A stretch of 64,000 bases of DNA from NCBI GenBank assembly GCA_963848045.1, contig CAWKCC010000001.1, positions 1 to 64,000 on the forward strand, written 5' to 3'. The position numbers and the translations under genes are program-made. Of this stretch, positions 1-8,061 are shown in pieces (position 1 is the stretch's first letter; each line of letters begins with the position of its first letter). The notes under the pieces were generated by a model that searched no databases, had not been told where the DNA came from, and saw only the letters and a list, made by a program, of their open reading frames with translations. Source of the DNA: CAVUAT01 sp963848045. GTDB taxonomy: Bacteria; Actinomycetota; Thermoleophilia; Solirubrobacterales; 70-9.

Positions 1-971
1 TGTCCACTCCGACCCTCGAGAGCGCGCACCCAGCCTGGCCCGGCGGCGGCGCGCCGCTGGGGCCCTATGAGGAGATCGAGCTGCACGGCCACACGGTCGG
101 CTTCCAGGCCGCCGGCGAGGGGCCGCTGCTCTTGCTCTTGCACGGGATCACCTCGACCTCGGAGGCCTGGCGCAAGGTGATGCCGGCGCTCGCCGAGCGC
201 TACACGGTGGTCGCGCCCGACCTGCTCGGCCACGGCCGCTCGGCAAAGCCGCGCGGCGACTACTCGCTGGGCGCCTACGCCGCCGGCGCCCGCGACCTGC
301 TGGGCGTGCTGGGCTTCGAGCGCGGCACGATCGTCGGCCACTCGCTGGGCGGCGGCATCGCGATGCAGTTCTCCTACCTATTCCCCCAGCACGTCGAGCG
401 CATGGCCCTGATCTGCTCGGGCGGGCTGGGCAGGGAGGTGCACCCGCTGCTGCGCGCCGCGAGCCTGCCCGGCTCGGAGTGGGTGCTGCCGATGCTGGCG
501 CGCGAGTGGGCGGTGAGCGCCGGCGACGCCGTCGGCAAGCTGGCCGGGCGCCTGGGCTTCGAGCTGCCGCACGATCTGGCCGAGTTCGCGCGCGGCTACT
601 CCTCGCTGGTGCACGAGGGGGCGCGCGACGCCTTCCTGCACACGATGCGCAGCGTGCTCGACGCCGATGGCCAGCGGATCTCGGCGCTCGACCGCCTCTA
701 CCTGGCCGACCAGATCCCGACCCTGATCATGTGGGGAGAGGACGACCCGATCATCCCCGTCGAGCACGGTCGCGAGGCCCACAGGATCATCTCCCACAGC
801 CACTACGTCGAGATCCCCGGCTCGGGCCACTGGCCGATGCTCGACGCCCCCGAGTTCTTCGTCGACGAGCTGACCCGCTTCATCGAGACAACCGAGCCCT
901 TCGAGTACTCGCGCGCCGGGGTGCGCGAGCGGCTGAAGCGCGGTCCGGGGGGCCCAGCCACGGGCGGATGA
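1..971 (+). CDS. Alpha/beta hydrolase, 5' end cut at window edge
   Basis: Alpha/beta-hydrolase fold enzyme of about 323 residues; substrate unknown. The reading frame is open from base 3 to the stop at 969-971. Bases 1-2 are TG followed by TCC ACT CCG, so the start codon is probably an NTG with its first base just outside the window. Visible motifs are the oxyanion LHG near residue 48, the nucleophile elbow GHSLGGG with Ser near 115, the acid in WGEDDP and the base in GSGHWP. These form a complete Ser-Asp-His triad in the order of haloperoxidase/lipase-like hydrolases. No signal peptide is seen, so it is probably cytoplasmic. The gene downstream is convergent. Confidence 0.88.
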   Translation, partial: STPTLESAHPAWPGGGAPLGPYEEIELHGHTVGFQAAGEGPLLLLLHGITSTSEAWRKVMPALAERYTVVAPDLLGHGRSAKPRGDYSLGAYAAGARDLLGVLGFERGTIVGHSLGGGIAMQFSYLFPQHVERMALICSGGLGREVHPLLRAASLPGSEWVLPMLAREWAVSAGDAVGKLAGRLGFELPHDLAEFARGYSSLVHEGARDAFLHTMRSVLDADGQRISALDRLYLADQIPTLIMWGEDDPIIPVEHGREAHRIISHSHYVEIPGSGHWPMLDAPEFFVDELTRFIETTEPFEYSRAGVRERLKRGPGGPATGG

Positions 972-1140
972 GCCTCCGCGAGCGAGTCAGCCGGGGAGCG
1001 AAGGACCTGGTCTCGGCTCGAATCCCGGATGCGGACCGAGGAATGCTCCAAACGCGGCCGCGGCCCCAATCTCGTCGATCGGATCCACGACGTGCCGAGG
1101 TCGTACGCGGCTGGCCTCTCCCCCCTTCCCCGAGGTGAGG

Positions 1141-1944
1141 TCAGAGCGGCAGGTGGAAGTTGCCGCCGCACAGCCCCCAGACGCCGCGGCCGGCGGCGCG
1201 GGCGCGTGACTGGGCCCGGATGAACGGCTTGATGCGCGTGAAGCGGCCGTCGGGGGCGTAGACCTTGGCGAGGCCGCGAGCGAGGATCGCGGTCTGGGCG
1301 AGGCGGCCGTTGCGCGAGACGTAGGCGAGCAGGCGCCCGTAGCGGTCGCGGCGCTCCTGGCCGGGGTCGGTGATCAGCTTGACGCGGCGGCGGCGCAGGT
1401 AGCGGCGCGTGAACTTGCTGGCCCGCAGCGCACCGCACTCGAGGCCGCCGAACTTCTCGGGCGTGTCGATGCCGAGCAGCCGCACCCTGACCACGCGCCC
1501 GCGGCCGCGCTTGAAGGCGCGGGCGACGATCGTGTCGCCGTCCACGTCGCGCAGCACCCGGGCGCGGATGCGCTCGGGCTTGGGCTGCTCGAGCGCCCCG
1601 GCGCCGGCGCTCGAGCACGGGCAGGGCCGCGACTCGCAGGCGATCCCGTCGCGGTCGGCGTCGAGGCGGTGGGGGTCGAGCGAGGGGCCGCCAGCGGCGA
1701 TGAAGAAGGCCTGGGCGTCGGCCTGGGTGGCGAAGTCGCCGCAGTCGCGGTCACCCTTGGCCCCGGCGGAGGGGGACGTGTGCGCGAGGCCGGTGGCGAG
1801 GGCCAGCAACCCGGTGGCGCCCGCCACGGCGAGGGCGACTCCGCCCCGCCCGCGCGTCCTCTGGCCTCTGCCGCTCACGCGAGGCAGCTTCGCAGTCCCC
1901 GGAGCGAGCGGCAACGGGTGCCGGCGGCGGCCCGCTCGGCGCAC
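1141..1944 (-). CDS. Secreted excalibur-domain / thermonuclease (SNase-like) protein
   Basis: Predicted secreted nuclease of 267 residues. After a basic N-terminus and a hydrophobic stretch (GGVALAVAGATGLLALATG) comes an excalibur calcium-binding module, recognised by DCGDF, DADRDGIACE and paired Cys. A staphylococcal-nuclease-like domain follows, with DVDGDTI, VRLLGIDTPE and ERRDRYGRLLAYV, which carry the metal-binding and catalytic Asp/Arg/Glu of the family. In many proteins the excalibur module is C-terminal, so the N-terminal order is noteworthy. The GTG start at 1944 is the longest option. GTG at 1878 gives a more natural signal peptide, and neither has a good Shine-Dalgarno. Likely role: extracellular cleavage of nucleic acid. 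Confidence 0.85.
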   Translation of the reverse strand: MRRAGRRRHPLPLAPGTAKLPRVSGRGQRTRGRGGVALAVAGATGLLALATGLAHTSPSAGAKGDRDCGDFATQADAQAFFIAAGGPSLDPHRLDADRDGIACESRPCPCSSAGAGALEQPKPERIRARVLRDVDGDTIVARAFKRGRGRVVRVRLLGIDTPEKFGGLECGALRASKFTRRYLRRRRVKLITDPGQERRDRYGRLLAYVSRNGRLAQTAILARGLAKVYAPDGRFTRIKPFIRAQSRARAAGRGVWGLCGGNFHLPL

Positions 1945-2034
1945 CCCTGCGCAGGCATGAGATCGCAGCTTCGGCGCGAGCTCGGCTCCGCGGAACCGCG
2001 ACGCGGGGGCTCGGCCGGGTCGCCGGGAGCCGGG

Positions 2035-2310
2035 TTACGGACCCAGGGCCGGCGCGAGCTCCTTGGCGCTGGCCTTGATCCGCTCGGGATAGGTCACCAC
2101 GAGCCTGCCGTCGCGCTCGCTCAGCCATCTGGCGTTGACGATCGTGATCCCGATCACCTCGTCGTCGGGGCCGAGGCGAACGGAATGGCCCTCGGGGGTC
2201 GCGTAGGTGTTCGCGGCGGCCTGCGGCTCCCCGGCGCTCAGGTAGAGGACATCCCCGTCCTTGTCGTACTCGACGTGATCGAAGACCAAGGGCCCGAACC
2301 GGATCGTCAT
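2035..2310 (-). CDS. DUF2283 domain protein
   Basis: Small protein of 91 residues resembling DUF2283. It has the family pattern DKDGDVLYLSAG near residue 17 and a central GPDDEVIGITIVNA strand-turn-strand. It has no signal peptide or membrane segment. The function of the family is unknown. Members are sometimes found beside toxin-like genes, but no partner is visible here: the upstream space holds the promoter and leader of a riboswitch on the other strand. Confidence 0.75.
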   Translation of the reverse strand: MTIRFGPLVFDHVEYDKDGDVLYLSAGEPQAAANTYATPEGHSVRLGPDDEVIGITIVNARWLSERDGRLVVTYPERIKASAKELAPALGP

Positions 2311-2568
2311 CGCGCCGAGGCTCCAGGTCCGTGATCGGTGGTCCGGGCGAACGCGGTGACGAGGCTATGTCGCATATGACACATGATCCCACGCGTGCGC
2401 TTCGATTTCGAGGGGGTGGACGTTTGTTTCTCGGCACGCCTGCGCCGGCCTTCGGGGCAAAGCGCTGATGCCGGCAGCTCGCCCGCCCTCCCCCAGGGCC
2501 TCAGGACCGGAAGGGACTCGCGAGAGCGTCTCGAATCGTGTGTAAGGTGACGCTGTCATTTCGCAAAG

Positions 2569-2705
2569 CAGCCGAGTCTCGTGCGCCCTGGGCGGATGAG
2601 ATCGGGGGAACCAAGGGAGCGAGAGCTCCATGGGGCGAATCGGACGAGGTGTCCGTAGCGCAGCTCTTCAGCGCGAGCCCGACAGCTAACCCCGTAGGCA
2701 CAACG
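2569..2705 (+). ncRNA. Cyclic di-AMP riboswitch (ydaO-yuaA type)
   Basis: The leader carries the hallmark blocks of the ydaO motif: GGGGGAACC at 2604-2612, GGGGCGAATCGG at 2632-2643, GTCCGTAGCGC at 2651-2661 and the 3' signature CCCGACAGCTAACC ending in GTAGGC near 2699. An almost identical set of blocks occurs on the minus strand at about 19087-19225 in front of an M23 peptidase. In actinobacteria this class normally turns off wall-hydrolase genes when c-di-AMP is bound. Here it lies about 20 bases before a 41-residue membrane peptide. This leader fills most of the gene-free stretch 2311-2719; the rest shows only a possible promoter. The outer boundaries are estimates. Confidence 0.85.
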
Positions 2706-2719
2706 AAGAGAGGCAGAAG

Positions 2720-2845
2720 ATGACCGAGATGATCGAGTACCTGGCAGGCGGCGAGCTGCGGCGCGGCGAGACGATCCTCGCCTACGCGATCGGGATCGCG
2801 GTGGCCGTGGCGGTGGCGGCGTTCTTGCTGGCGATCGTCGCCTAG
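2720..2845 (+). CDS. 41-residue single-pass membrane peptide under c-di-AMP riboswitch
   Basis: Short reading frame of 41 codons plus TAG, beginning ATG ACC GAG ATG, with a purine-rich GAAGAGAGG about 8 bases upstream. The product starts with an acidic amphipathic stretch (MTEMIEYLAGGELRRGE) followed by one transmembrane helix (AIGIAVAVAVAAFLLAIVA) that runs to the C-terminus. It starts 21 bases after the conserved 3' end of the riboswitch, so it is the first gene the switch can control. A GC hairpin (2845-2861) overlaps its stop and may separate it from rlmN. I recognise no family. Composition and position argue for a real gene; alternatively it is a leader peptide. Confidence 0.65.
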   Translation: MTEMIEYLAGGELRRGETILAYAIGIAVAVAVAAFLLAIVA

Positions 2846-2861
2846 GCCCCCCCGCGGGGCC
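2845..2861 (+). terminator. Short GC hairpin after the 41-residue peptide
   Basis: GGCCCC at 2845-2850 pairs with GGGGCC at 2856-2861 around a five-base loop. No T-tract follows. It overlaps the peptide stop codon and could attenuate readthrough into rlmN. Confidence 0.3.
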
Positions 2862-2885
2862 GCCGAGCGCGCCCCGAGACCAACC

Positions 2886-2891
2886 TAGACT
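2886..2891 (+). promoter_or_regulatory. -10 box of leaderless rlmN promoter
   Basis: TAGACT lies exactly six bases before the rlmN ATG and there is no Shine-Dalgarno, which places transcription start at or next to the start codon. Confidence 0.5.
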
Positions 2892-2897
2892 CGCTGC

Positions 2898-3953
2898 ATG
2901 GACCTGAAGCTGCTCGAGCGCGAGCTGGGCGAGGCCGGCGAGCCCGCATACCGGGCCCGGCAGGTGTGGGAGTGGACCGCGCGCGGGGCTCGCTCCTATG
3001 AGGAGATGACCAACCTGCCGGCCGAGCTGCGCGAGCGGCTGGCGGCGAGCGTGCCGCTCAGCTCGCTCGAGCTGCGCGAGGAGGCGCGCTCGGACGACGG
3101 CACCGTGAAGGCGCTCTTCGACACCGCCGACGGGCGCCCGGTGGAGGCGGTGCTGATGCGCTTTCGAGACGGGCGGCGCTCGGTCTGCGTCTCCTCGCAG
3201 TCGGGCTGTCCGCTGGACTGCCGCTTCTGCGCCACCGGGCAGATGCGCTTCGGGCGCAACCTGAGCGCCTCGGAGATCCTCGACCAGGCGCTCCACTTCC
3301 GGCGAATCGAGCCGGTCGATCACTGCGTGTTCATGGGGATGGGCGAGCCGATGATGAACCTGGGCGCCGTGCTCGAGGCCTGCGAGCGGCTGCCCGACCT
3401 GGGCATCACCAACCGCCGCACCACGATCTCCACCGTCGGCTGGGTGCCGGGCATCGAGCGCCTCACCGAGCAGGAGCGCCCGATCCGCCTCGCCTTCTCG
3501 CTGCACGCCCCCGACGACGCCCTGCGCTCGGAGCTGATGCCCGTCAATGAGCGCTACCCCCTGGCCGAGGTGCTGGCCGCCTGCCGCGCCCATCACCGGC
3601 GCCGCAACCGCCGCGTCTACATCGAGTACGTGATGCTCGCCGGCGTCAACGACCGCGTCGAGCAGGCCCACCAGCTCGCCGACGTGCTTGAGGACCCCGA
3701 CCCCGGCGGCGACACCGGCGGCGCCGATGCCGCGGGTCAGGAGGCCGGCGGCGCGAGCAGCACCCGCACCTTCAAGGTCAACCTGATCCCCTTCAACCCC
3801 ACCGGCGCGGGCTTCGAGGGATCGAGCCCCAAGGCGATCGAGGCCTTCCGCGCCACCCTGGCCGCCCGCGGCATCCCCGTCACCGTCCGCCTCACCCGCG
3901 GCCGCGACATCGACGCAGCCTGCGGCCAGCTCGCGGCGAGCGCGGCGGCCTGA
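2898..3953 (+). CDS. rlmN: 23S rRNA (adenine-2503-C2) methyltransferase RlmN
   Basis: Radical-SAM enzyme of 351 residues that methylates A2503 of 23S rRNA and A37 of some tRNAs. The [4Fe-4S] motif is C104-x3-C108-x2-C111 in SQSGCPLDCRFCATG. The two mechanistic cysteines are also present: C97, seven residues before the cluster, and C342 near the C-terminus in DAACGQL. FMGMGEPMMN and the SLHAP segment match the family. An Asp/Gly/Ala-rich insert around residues 258-285 (PDPGGDTGGADAAG) is not usual and looks like a surface loop. The start is set by the leaderless -10 box. Length is normal for RlmN. Confidence 0.97.
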   Translation: MDLKLLERELGEAGEPAYRARQVWEWTARGARSYEEMTNLPAELRERLAASVPLSSLELREEARSDDGTVKALFDTADGRPVEAVLMRFRDGRRSVCVSSQSGCPLDCRFCATGQMRFGRNLSASEILDQALHFRRIEPVDHCVFMGMGEPMMNLGAVLEACERLPDLGITNRRTTISTVGWVPGIERLTEQERPIRLAFSLHAPDDALRSELMPVNERYPLAEVLAACRAHHRRRNRRVYIEYVMLAGVNDRVEQAHQLADVLEDPDPGGDTGGADAAGQEAGGASSTRTFKVNLIPFNPTGAGFEGSSPKAIEAFRATLAARGIPVTVRLTRGRDIDAACGQLAASAAA

Positions 3954-4079
3954 CCGCAGCCCCGCTCCATGTCCATGCAGGGCCGCGGCTTCGAGCGCAG
4001 CTTCGCCTTTCGCGCAGGGAGGCGCGAGCCGATCAGATTGTGCCGCCCCTGCCACGCCCGCACGAGACCGGAGCGAGAG

Positions 4080-5093
4080 CTATCGCTTCTTGCGCTTCAG
4101 CTGCAGCTTCAGCTTCGTTGACCGCGAGGCGGAGCCGCCGCCGGTCGGGGTGTAGGTGATCTTGGTCTTGAGCTTGACCTTGCCGGTCTTCCTCAGCGTC
4201 TTGGCCTGCTTGCCCTTGGCCCTGATCACCAGCTTCACCCCGCCCGCCGCGCCGACCGTCTTGCTGGTCACGGCTTGGCCGGCGGAAGCGGCCCTGACGC
4301 CCTTGCCCGAGGCGGTCAGCGTGCCGGGGCCGGGAACGTTGACGATGAGAGTCGCCGTGCCCTTCTTCTTGTTGCGCTTCAGCTTGCCGAAGCTGAAAGC
4401 GTTGCTGCAAACCCCTTGGGTCGTCGGCTGGCTCGAGCACAGGTCCTGGGTCTCGTCCCCGTAGCCGTCGCGGTCGGCGTCCGGCTCCACTACGGCGCGG
4501 AGAAACAGTTCGATATTGGTGAAGGGGCCTGCGGCGCCGGGGGTGCCGTTCGGGTTCAGCGGGTTCGGATAGGAGCTCTGCAAGAGGGCGCCCGGTGCCG
4601 ATCCGACCGAATAGAAGTTGCCGCTCCCAGACAGCCCGACATAGTCGCCGGCGTTGATCGGGAAGCGGACGCTGAAGCTCTCCAGGCCGGAGGAGTCGGT
4701 GGGGTGTATCGCGCTGGATGGGGCGAACCTGCTGAAGCTCGATGGCCCAACCATGTGGACCGCATGGGCCTCAAGGGTCTGCCATGAGGGGGAGCCGCCG
4801 GTCGACTTGTTCAAGATGAGGCGCGAGACCACCCCGCCGACCGGGGAGGCCGCAGATCCCGCGTTGCCCGTGTGAACTGCCGAGTTGAACAGGGTGCACC
4901 CGCCGGGTGGTCCGCAGTTCGTTACGCCATTGACCGGCAGGGTGAGGTCCGAGCCGAACTCGGTCGCCGCGGAGCCGGCGGCGGGAAGCGCGAGCAGCGT
5001 TCCGCAGGAAGCCAGAACGCTCAGTGCTAGCGCGCGGCGCCCCAGACTCGGTCCCCGTTTGCTGCGATGGCGCTTGGACGAGCGAGCGGTCAT
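4080..5093 (-). CDS. Secreted protein with Ca-binding-like repeat and basic C-terminal module
   Basis: Exported protein of 337 residues with a twin-basic N-terminus and signal peptide (ALALSVLASCGTLLALPAAGSA). The N-terminal two thirds look like a beta-rich extracellular domain. A DADRDGYGDETQDLC segment near residue 205 resembles a thrombospondin type-3/EF-like calcium loop. The last ~115 residues form a module with NKKKGTATL, PGTLTASGKGV, SKTVG and TYTPTGG that ends in KLQLKRKKR. The product of 8062-8910 has the same module. The basic end may bind anionic wall polymers (inference). I do not recognise the N-terminal domain. It is convergent with rlmN. Confidence 0.8.
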   Translation of the reverse strand: MTARSSKRHRSKRGPSLGRRALALSVLASCGTLLALPAAGSAATEFGSDLTLPVNGVTNCGPPGGCTLFNSAVHTGNAGSAASPVGGVVSRLILNKSTGGSPSWQTLEAHAVHMVGPSSFSRFAPSSAIHPTDSSGLESFSVRFPINAGDYVGLSGSGNFYSVGSAPGALLQSSYPNPLNPNGTPGAAGPFTNIELFLRAVVEPDADRDGYGDETQDLCSSQPTTQGVCSNAFSFGKLKRNKKKGTATLIVNVPGPGTLTASGKGVRAASAGQAVTSKTVGAAGGVKLVIRAKGKQAKTLRKTGKVKLKTKITYTPTGGGSASRSTKLKLQLKRKKR

Positions 5094-5233
5094 TGAAACC
5101 TCCGTGGCCCCTGCCGGCCGCCGGCTTCAGCGTCCCTCGGGGCTTCCGCCGTTGTCTTAAAGACCATACCGAAGGGCAAGAGCAGGGTTGCCCGGCCGTC
5201 ACGGGAGCGGCATCGGCTGTGCGGGGCGGCGGA

Positions 5234-5239
5234 TAGTGT
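5234..5239 (+). promoter_or_regulatory. -10 box of leaderless cyclase-fusion promoter
   Basis: TAGTGT is exactly six bases before the GTG start at 5246 and no Shine-Dalgarno is present. Confidence 0.5.
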
Positions 5240-5245
5240 GGCGTC

Positions 5246-6556
5246 GTGGACGTTCCGGAGACGCATTACGCGCGCAGCGGCGTGCTGGCGATCGCCTACC
5301 AGGTGAACGGCGCCGGCGATCACGATCTGCTGCTGAACGGCGGGACCGCGTCGAACATCGAGACCGCGTGGAGCATCCCCGAGGCTGCTCGGCTGTATGA
5401 GCGTCTGGGCCAGTTCGCGCGGGTGATCCGCTACGACCGCCGCGATTCGGGGCTCTCGGACCCGATCAAGGACGACCTCACGCTGGAGGCTCATGCGGAC
5501 GACGCGCTCGCCGTGATGGACGCGGTCGATGCGCGGCGCCCGGTACTGATGGGCAGCCTCGACGGAGCGCGGTCACTGGCGCTGCTGGCGGCCACCCGAC
5601 CCGAGCGCGTCGGCGGCCTGATCGCCTTCTCCCCGTCGGCGCGCGGCAGCGCGGCCAGTAACCCCGAGTTCGCGGACTCCGCCGCGCGGGCCGTCGCGGA
5701 TCTCGCTGACTGGCCTGGGCCGATGACCGAGATCTATGCCCCGCAGTGGGCGGCCGATCCGGTCCTCAACGATCGCCTCAAGCGCTACTTCCAGACGTCG
5801 GTCAGCCCCCGACAGGCCGCGCGGCTGCTTCGCATGTCCCTCACCAGCGACATCAGCGAGGCGCTTCCGCTGGTCCAGACCCCGACGCTCACCATTCACC
5901 CACGCGACCTGAAGCTCGTTCCGGCGGACATCGTGCGGGAGTTCACCGACCTCGTCCCCGGTGCCCGCCTGCGCGAGATCCCCGGCGACCAAGCCATGAT
6001 GTTCGCGGCCGACGTGGAGCTCGTCGCCGACATCGTCGAGGAGTTCGTCACGGGGGCCTCGCCCGCCGCGCCGACCAACCGCATCCTGGCGACCGTCCTG
6101 TTCACCGACCTGGTCGACTCCACCCGGCGCGCCGCGCAATCGGGAGACCGAGCCTGGGCCGGCGTGCTCGACCGTCACCTCGCCGCGACGCGCGCCGCCG
6201 TCGAGGCGCACGGCGGCGAGACCGTCAAGACCACCGGCGATGGCGCGCTGGCGCTGTTCACCGGCCCCGCACAGGGTGTGCGCTGCGCGGAGCAGGTCAT
6301 CGCCGACGCCCGCGAGCTCGGGCTCGACATCCGCACCGGCCTGCACACCGGCGAGGTCGAGCGCACCCGCGACGATGTCGCCGGTCTCGCGGTTCACCTC
6401 GCCGCACGCATCATGAGCCTTGCGGGCCCAGGCGAGATCCTCGCCTCCCGCACCGTCCGCGACCTGGTCATCGGCAGCGAGCTCACTTTCACCGACCGCG
6501 GCGAGCACGAGCTCAAGGGCATCCCCGACCGCTGGTCGCTCTACGCCGTCGCCTGA
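5246..6556 (+). CDS. Alpha/beta-hydrolase-like / class III adenylate cyclase fusion
   Basis: Two-domain protein of 436 residues, the architecture of the mycobacterial Rv1900c (LipJ) type. Residues ~1-270 are an alpha/beta-hydrolase fold and ~278-436 a class III nucleotide cyclase. The cyclase keeps both metal aspartates (FTDLVDST and TTGDGALALF) and the AARI arginine, with His where Asn is common (AVHLAARI). In the hydrolase half the nucleophile elbow reads MGSLDGARS, so the expected G-x-S-E-G-G serine is replaced. That domain is probably a ligand sensor rather than an enzyme. The GTG start is fixed by the -10 box six bases upstream. Expected product: cAMP in the cytoplasm. Confidence 0.9.
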   Translation: MDVPETHYARSGVLAIAYQVNGAGDHDLLLNGGTASNIETAWSIPEAARLYERLGQFARVIRYDRRDSGLSDPIKDDLTLEAHADDALAVMDAVDARRPVLMGSLDGARSLALLAATRPERVGGLIAFSPSARGSAASNPEFADSAARAVADLADWPGPMTEIYAPQWAADPVLNDRLKRYFQTSVSPRQAARLLRMSLTSDISEALPLVQTPTLTIHPRDLKLVPADIVREFTDLVPGARLREIPGDQAMMFAADVELVADIVEEFVTGASPAAPTNRILATVLFTDLVDSTRRAAQSGDRAWAGVLDRHLAATRAAVEAHGGETVKTTGDGALALFTGPAQGVRCAEQVIADARELGLDIRTGLHTGEVERTRDDVAGLAVHLAARIMSLAGPGEILASRTVRDLVIGSELTFTDRGEHELKGIPDRWSLYAVA

Positions 6557-6564
6557 CCACCACC

Positions 6565-6581
6565 GACCCCGGTCTGGGGTC
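6565..6581. terminator. Shared hairpin between convergent genes
   Basis: GACCCC (6565-6570) pairs with GGGGTC (6576-6581) across a five-base loop, between the cyclase stop and the stop of the minus-strand gene. There is no T-tract. Confidence 0.4.
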
Positions 6582-7011
6582 AGTCGCCGATGATCGCGTC
6601 TCGGCGGCGGGCTTCCGCGATCGTCCATTGGGCGGCCAGGACCGCCAGGTATCCCGCCGTCGAGGCGAAGGCCACCAGCGGCCAGACTGCGGCTCCGTGG
6701 ACCAGATGGGCGATCAGCGTCGCCAGCAGCAGGGCCGCGCCGACAGACGGGACGTGGAAGGCGCCCAGGAGATGCACCGGACCCTCCTCAGGGGGGGCCA
6801 CGATGCGTGCCGGCCGCCCGTAGGCGAGGAGCCCGACCGCAAGAAAGGCGACCACCGCGCCACCGAGGAAGAGCAGGGCCTCGGGGGTGTCGGGGATTCC
6901 CTCCTCATGGGAGGCGACGGCTCCGGTCGTCCAGATCGTCAGGGTGTACCCGTACGGCCCTGCGCTGGAGGCAACCGCTCCCTTCAGGTGTCGGCGGTAA
7001 CGCGAGCCCAC
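6580..7011 (-). CDS. Hypothetical multi-pass membrane protein
   Basis: Protein of 143 residues with three to four predicted transmembrane segments: a weakly hydrophobic N-terminal stretch (YGYTLTIWTTGAVAS), LFLGGAVVAFLAVGLLAYG near 48-66, VPSVGAALLLATLIAHLVHG and PLVAFASTAGYLAVLAAQW. A short hydrophilic loop (PEEGPVHLLGAFH) joins the middle helices, and the C-terminus is basic-acidic (EARRRDAIIGD). I recognise no family or catalytic motif. It has its own upstream region and is convergent with the cyclase fusion. Confidence 0.6.
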   Translation of the reverse strand: MGSRYRRHLKGAVASSAGPYGYTLTIWTTGAVASHEEGIPDTPEALLFLGGAVVAFLAVGLLAYGRPARIVAPPEEGPVHLLGAFHVPSVGAALLLATLIAHLVHGAAVWPLVAFASTAGYLAVLAAQWTIAEARRRDAIIGD

Positions 7012-7123
7012 TCGGCAGGCTAGATCAGCCGCTGGGCCCGCGCGCGCCGAGCCCGATCGGGCGGACCTCCGTTGGGTCTGCGAGGATGGTCCCTCATTGC
7101 CTTATCTACGGGGAGGTTGCGAC

Positions 7124-7967
7124 GTGCGCGCTCGACTCATCTTTGCCCTCACACTCAGCATGGCGGTGCTCGTCATGCTCGGGGCCGCGACGGCCTCGCA
7201 AGCGGAGCCCGGCAACCTGCGGATCCTGGTCGTCAGCAACGCTTCGGATCCCGGCCTCCCCATGGCGATCGCCGCCAAGCCCGGCGTGGCCGCGGTTGAC
7301 ACGTTCGACAGTTCGAACGGAACGCCCAGCCCGCGAGAGCCTGGCCGGCTACGACCTCGTGGCCGGCACCGGCGACAGCAACTACCAGGACGCGGCGCTC
7401 TGGGGCAACCGTCTCGCGGACTTCATCGACGCGGGCGGCGGATTGATCCAGTTCGCCTACGACAATTGGGACCATGTCCCCGCACACCCCACCGGGCGCT
7501 TCGAGTCCGGCGGATACCCGCCCTTCATCCCAGGACCCAACGACAACCTGCCCGTATCCCTCGGGGCGATCCTGGTGCCCGACAGCCCGCTGCTGGCGGG
7601 AGTGCCGAGCTTCACTACCGACAACAACACGACGCCAACCCTCGCCGCCGGGGCCACTCTGCTCGCCAGGTGGTCGGACGACCGCAATGCGATCGCAACC
7701 AAGGGTCGAGTCCTCTCGGTCAGCGCCAGCCCGGTTCCGGGCAACTTCGATCCGATTTCCGCCGCGGCCCAGCTGGCGGTCAACGCCGGCAACGTGTTCT
7801 CGACCACGGGCCAGCGCGCCGCCGCGCTCCAGAAGTGCAAGAAGGTGTTCAAGAAGAAGAACAAGAGGAAGAAGTTCAAGAACAAGAAGTCCAGGAAGAA
7901 GTTCAAGAAGAAGAACAAGAAGCGGTTCAAGAAGTGCAAGAGGAAGGCGAACCGGCTGCCGGTGTAA
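7124..7967 (+). pseudogene. Secreted ThuA/DUF4350-like protein with Lys-rich tail, frameshifted
   Basis: The gene opens at GTG 7124 with GGGGAGG upstream and a signal peptide (LIFALTLSMAVLVMLGAATASQA). The first ~70 residues (LRILVVSN..., FDSSNGTPS) read in one frame. The rest (ESLAGYDLVAGTG..., GGGLIQFAYDNW) reads in the next frame, up to TAA at 7965-7967. Removing one C from the CCC at 7330-7332 joins them as TPSRESLAGYDLV. The body resembles ThuA/glutamine-amidotransferase-like folds. The last 45 residues are nearly all Lys/Arg/Asn/Phe repeats such as KKFKNKK. It is either a recent frameshift or a sequence error, because both parts are otherwise intact. Confidence 0.7.
7835..7949 (+). repeat. 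AAG-rich imperfect tandem repeat coding a basic tail
   Basis: Imperfect repeats of units like AAGAAGTTCAAGAACAAG encode KKFKNKK-type segments. Nearly every Lys is AAG. This is the C-terminal tail of the frameshifted gene. Confidence 0.7.
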
Positions 7968-8061
7968 TCACACCTCCTGCTGGGGTTCGCGCGCACGGGG
8001 GAAGCATGGGCGGATCACCTTGCGGCGCCCCTCCTGCGCCCACGCGAGGCAGGAGCGAGAG

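Noticed and set aside
1000..1060. tRNA-like T-loop GGCTCGAATCCCGG
   Set aside because: The flanking bases do not form a 5-bp T-stem and no acceptor or anticodon arms can be drawn.
803..1618. Long minus-strand frame antisense to the hydrolase and nuclease region
   Set aside because: Arg/Pro/Ala-rich shadow typical of high-GC DNA; overlaps two genes with clear domains.
7835..7949. CRISPR-like or minisatellite array
   Set aside because: The repeat is triplet-based, in frame and codes a basic tail; no spacers.
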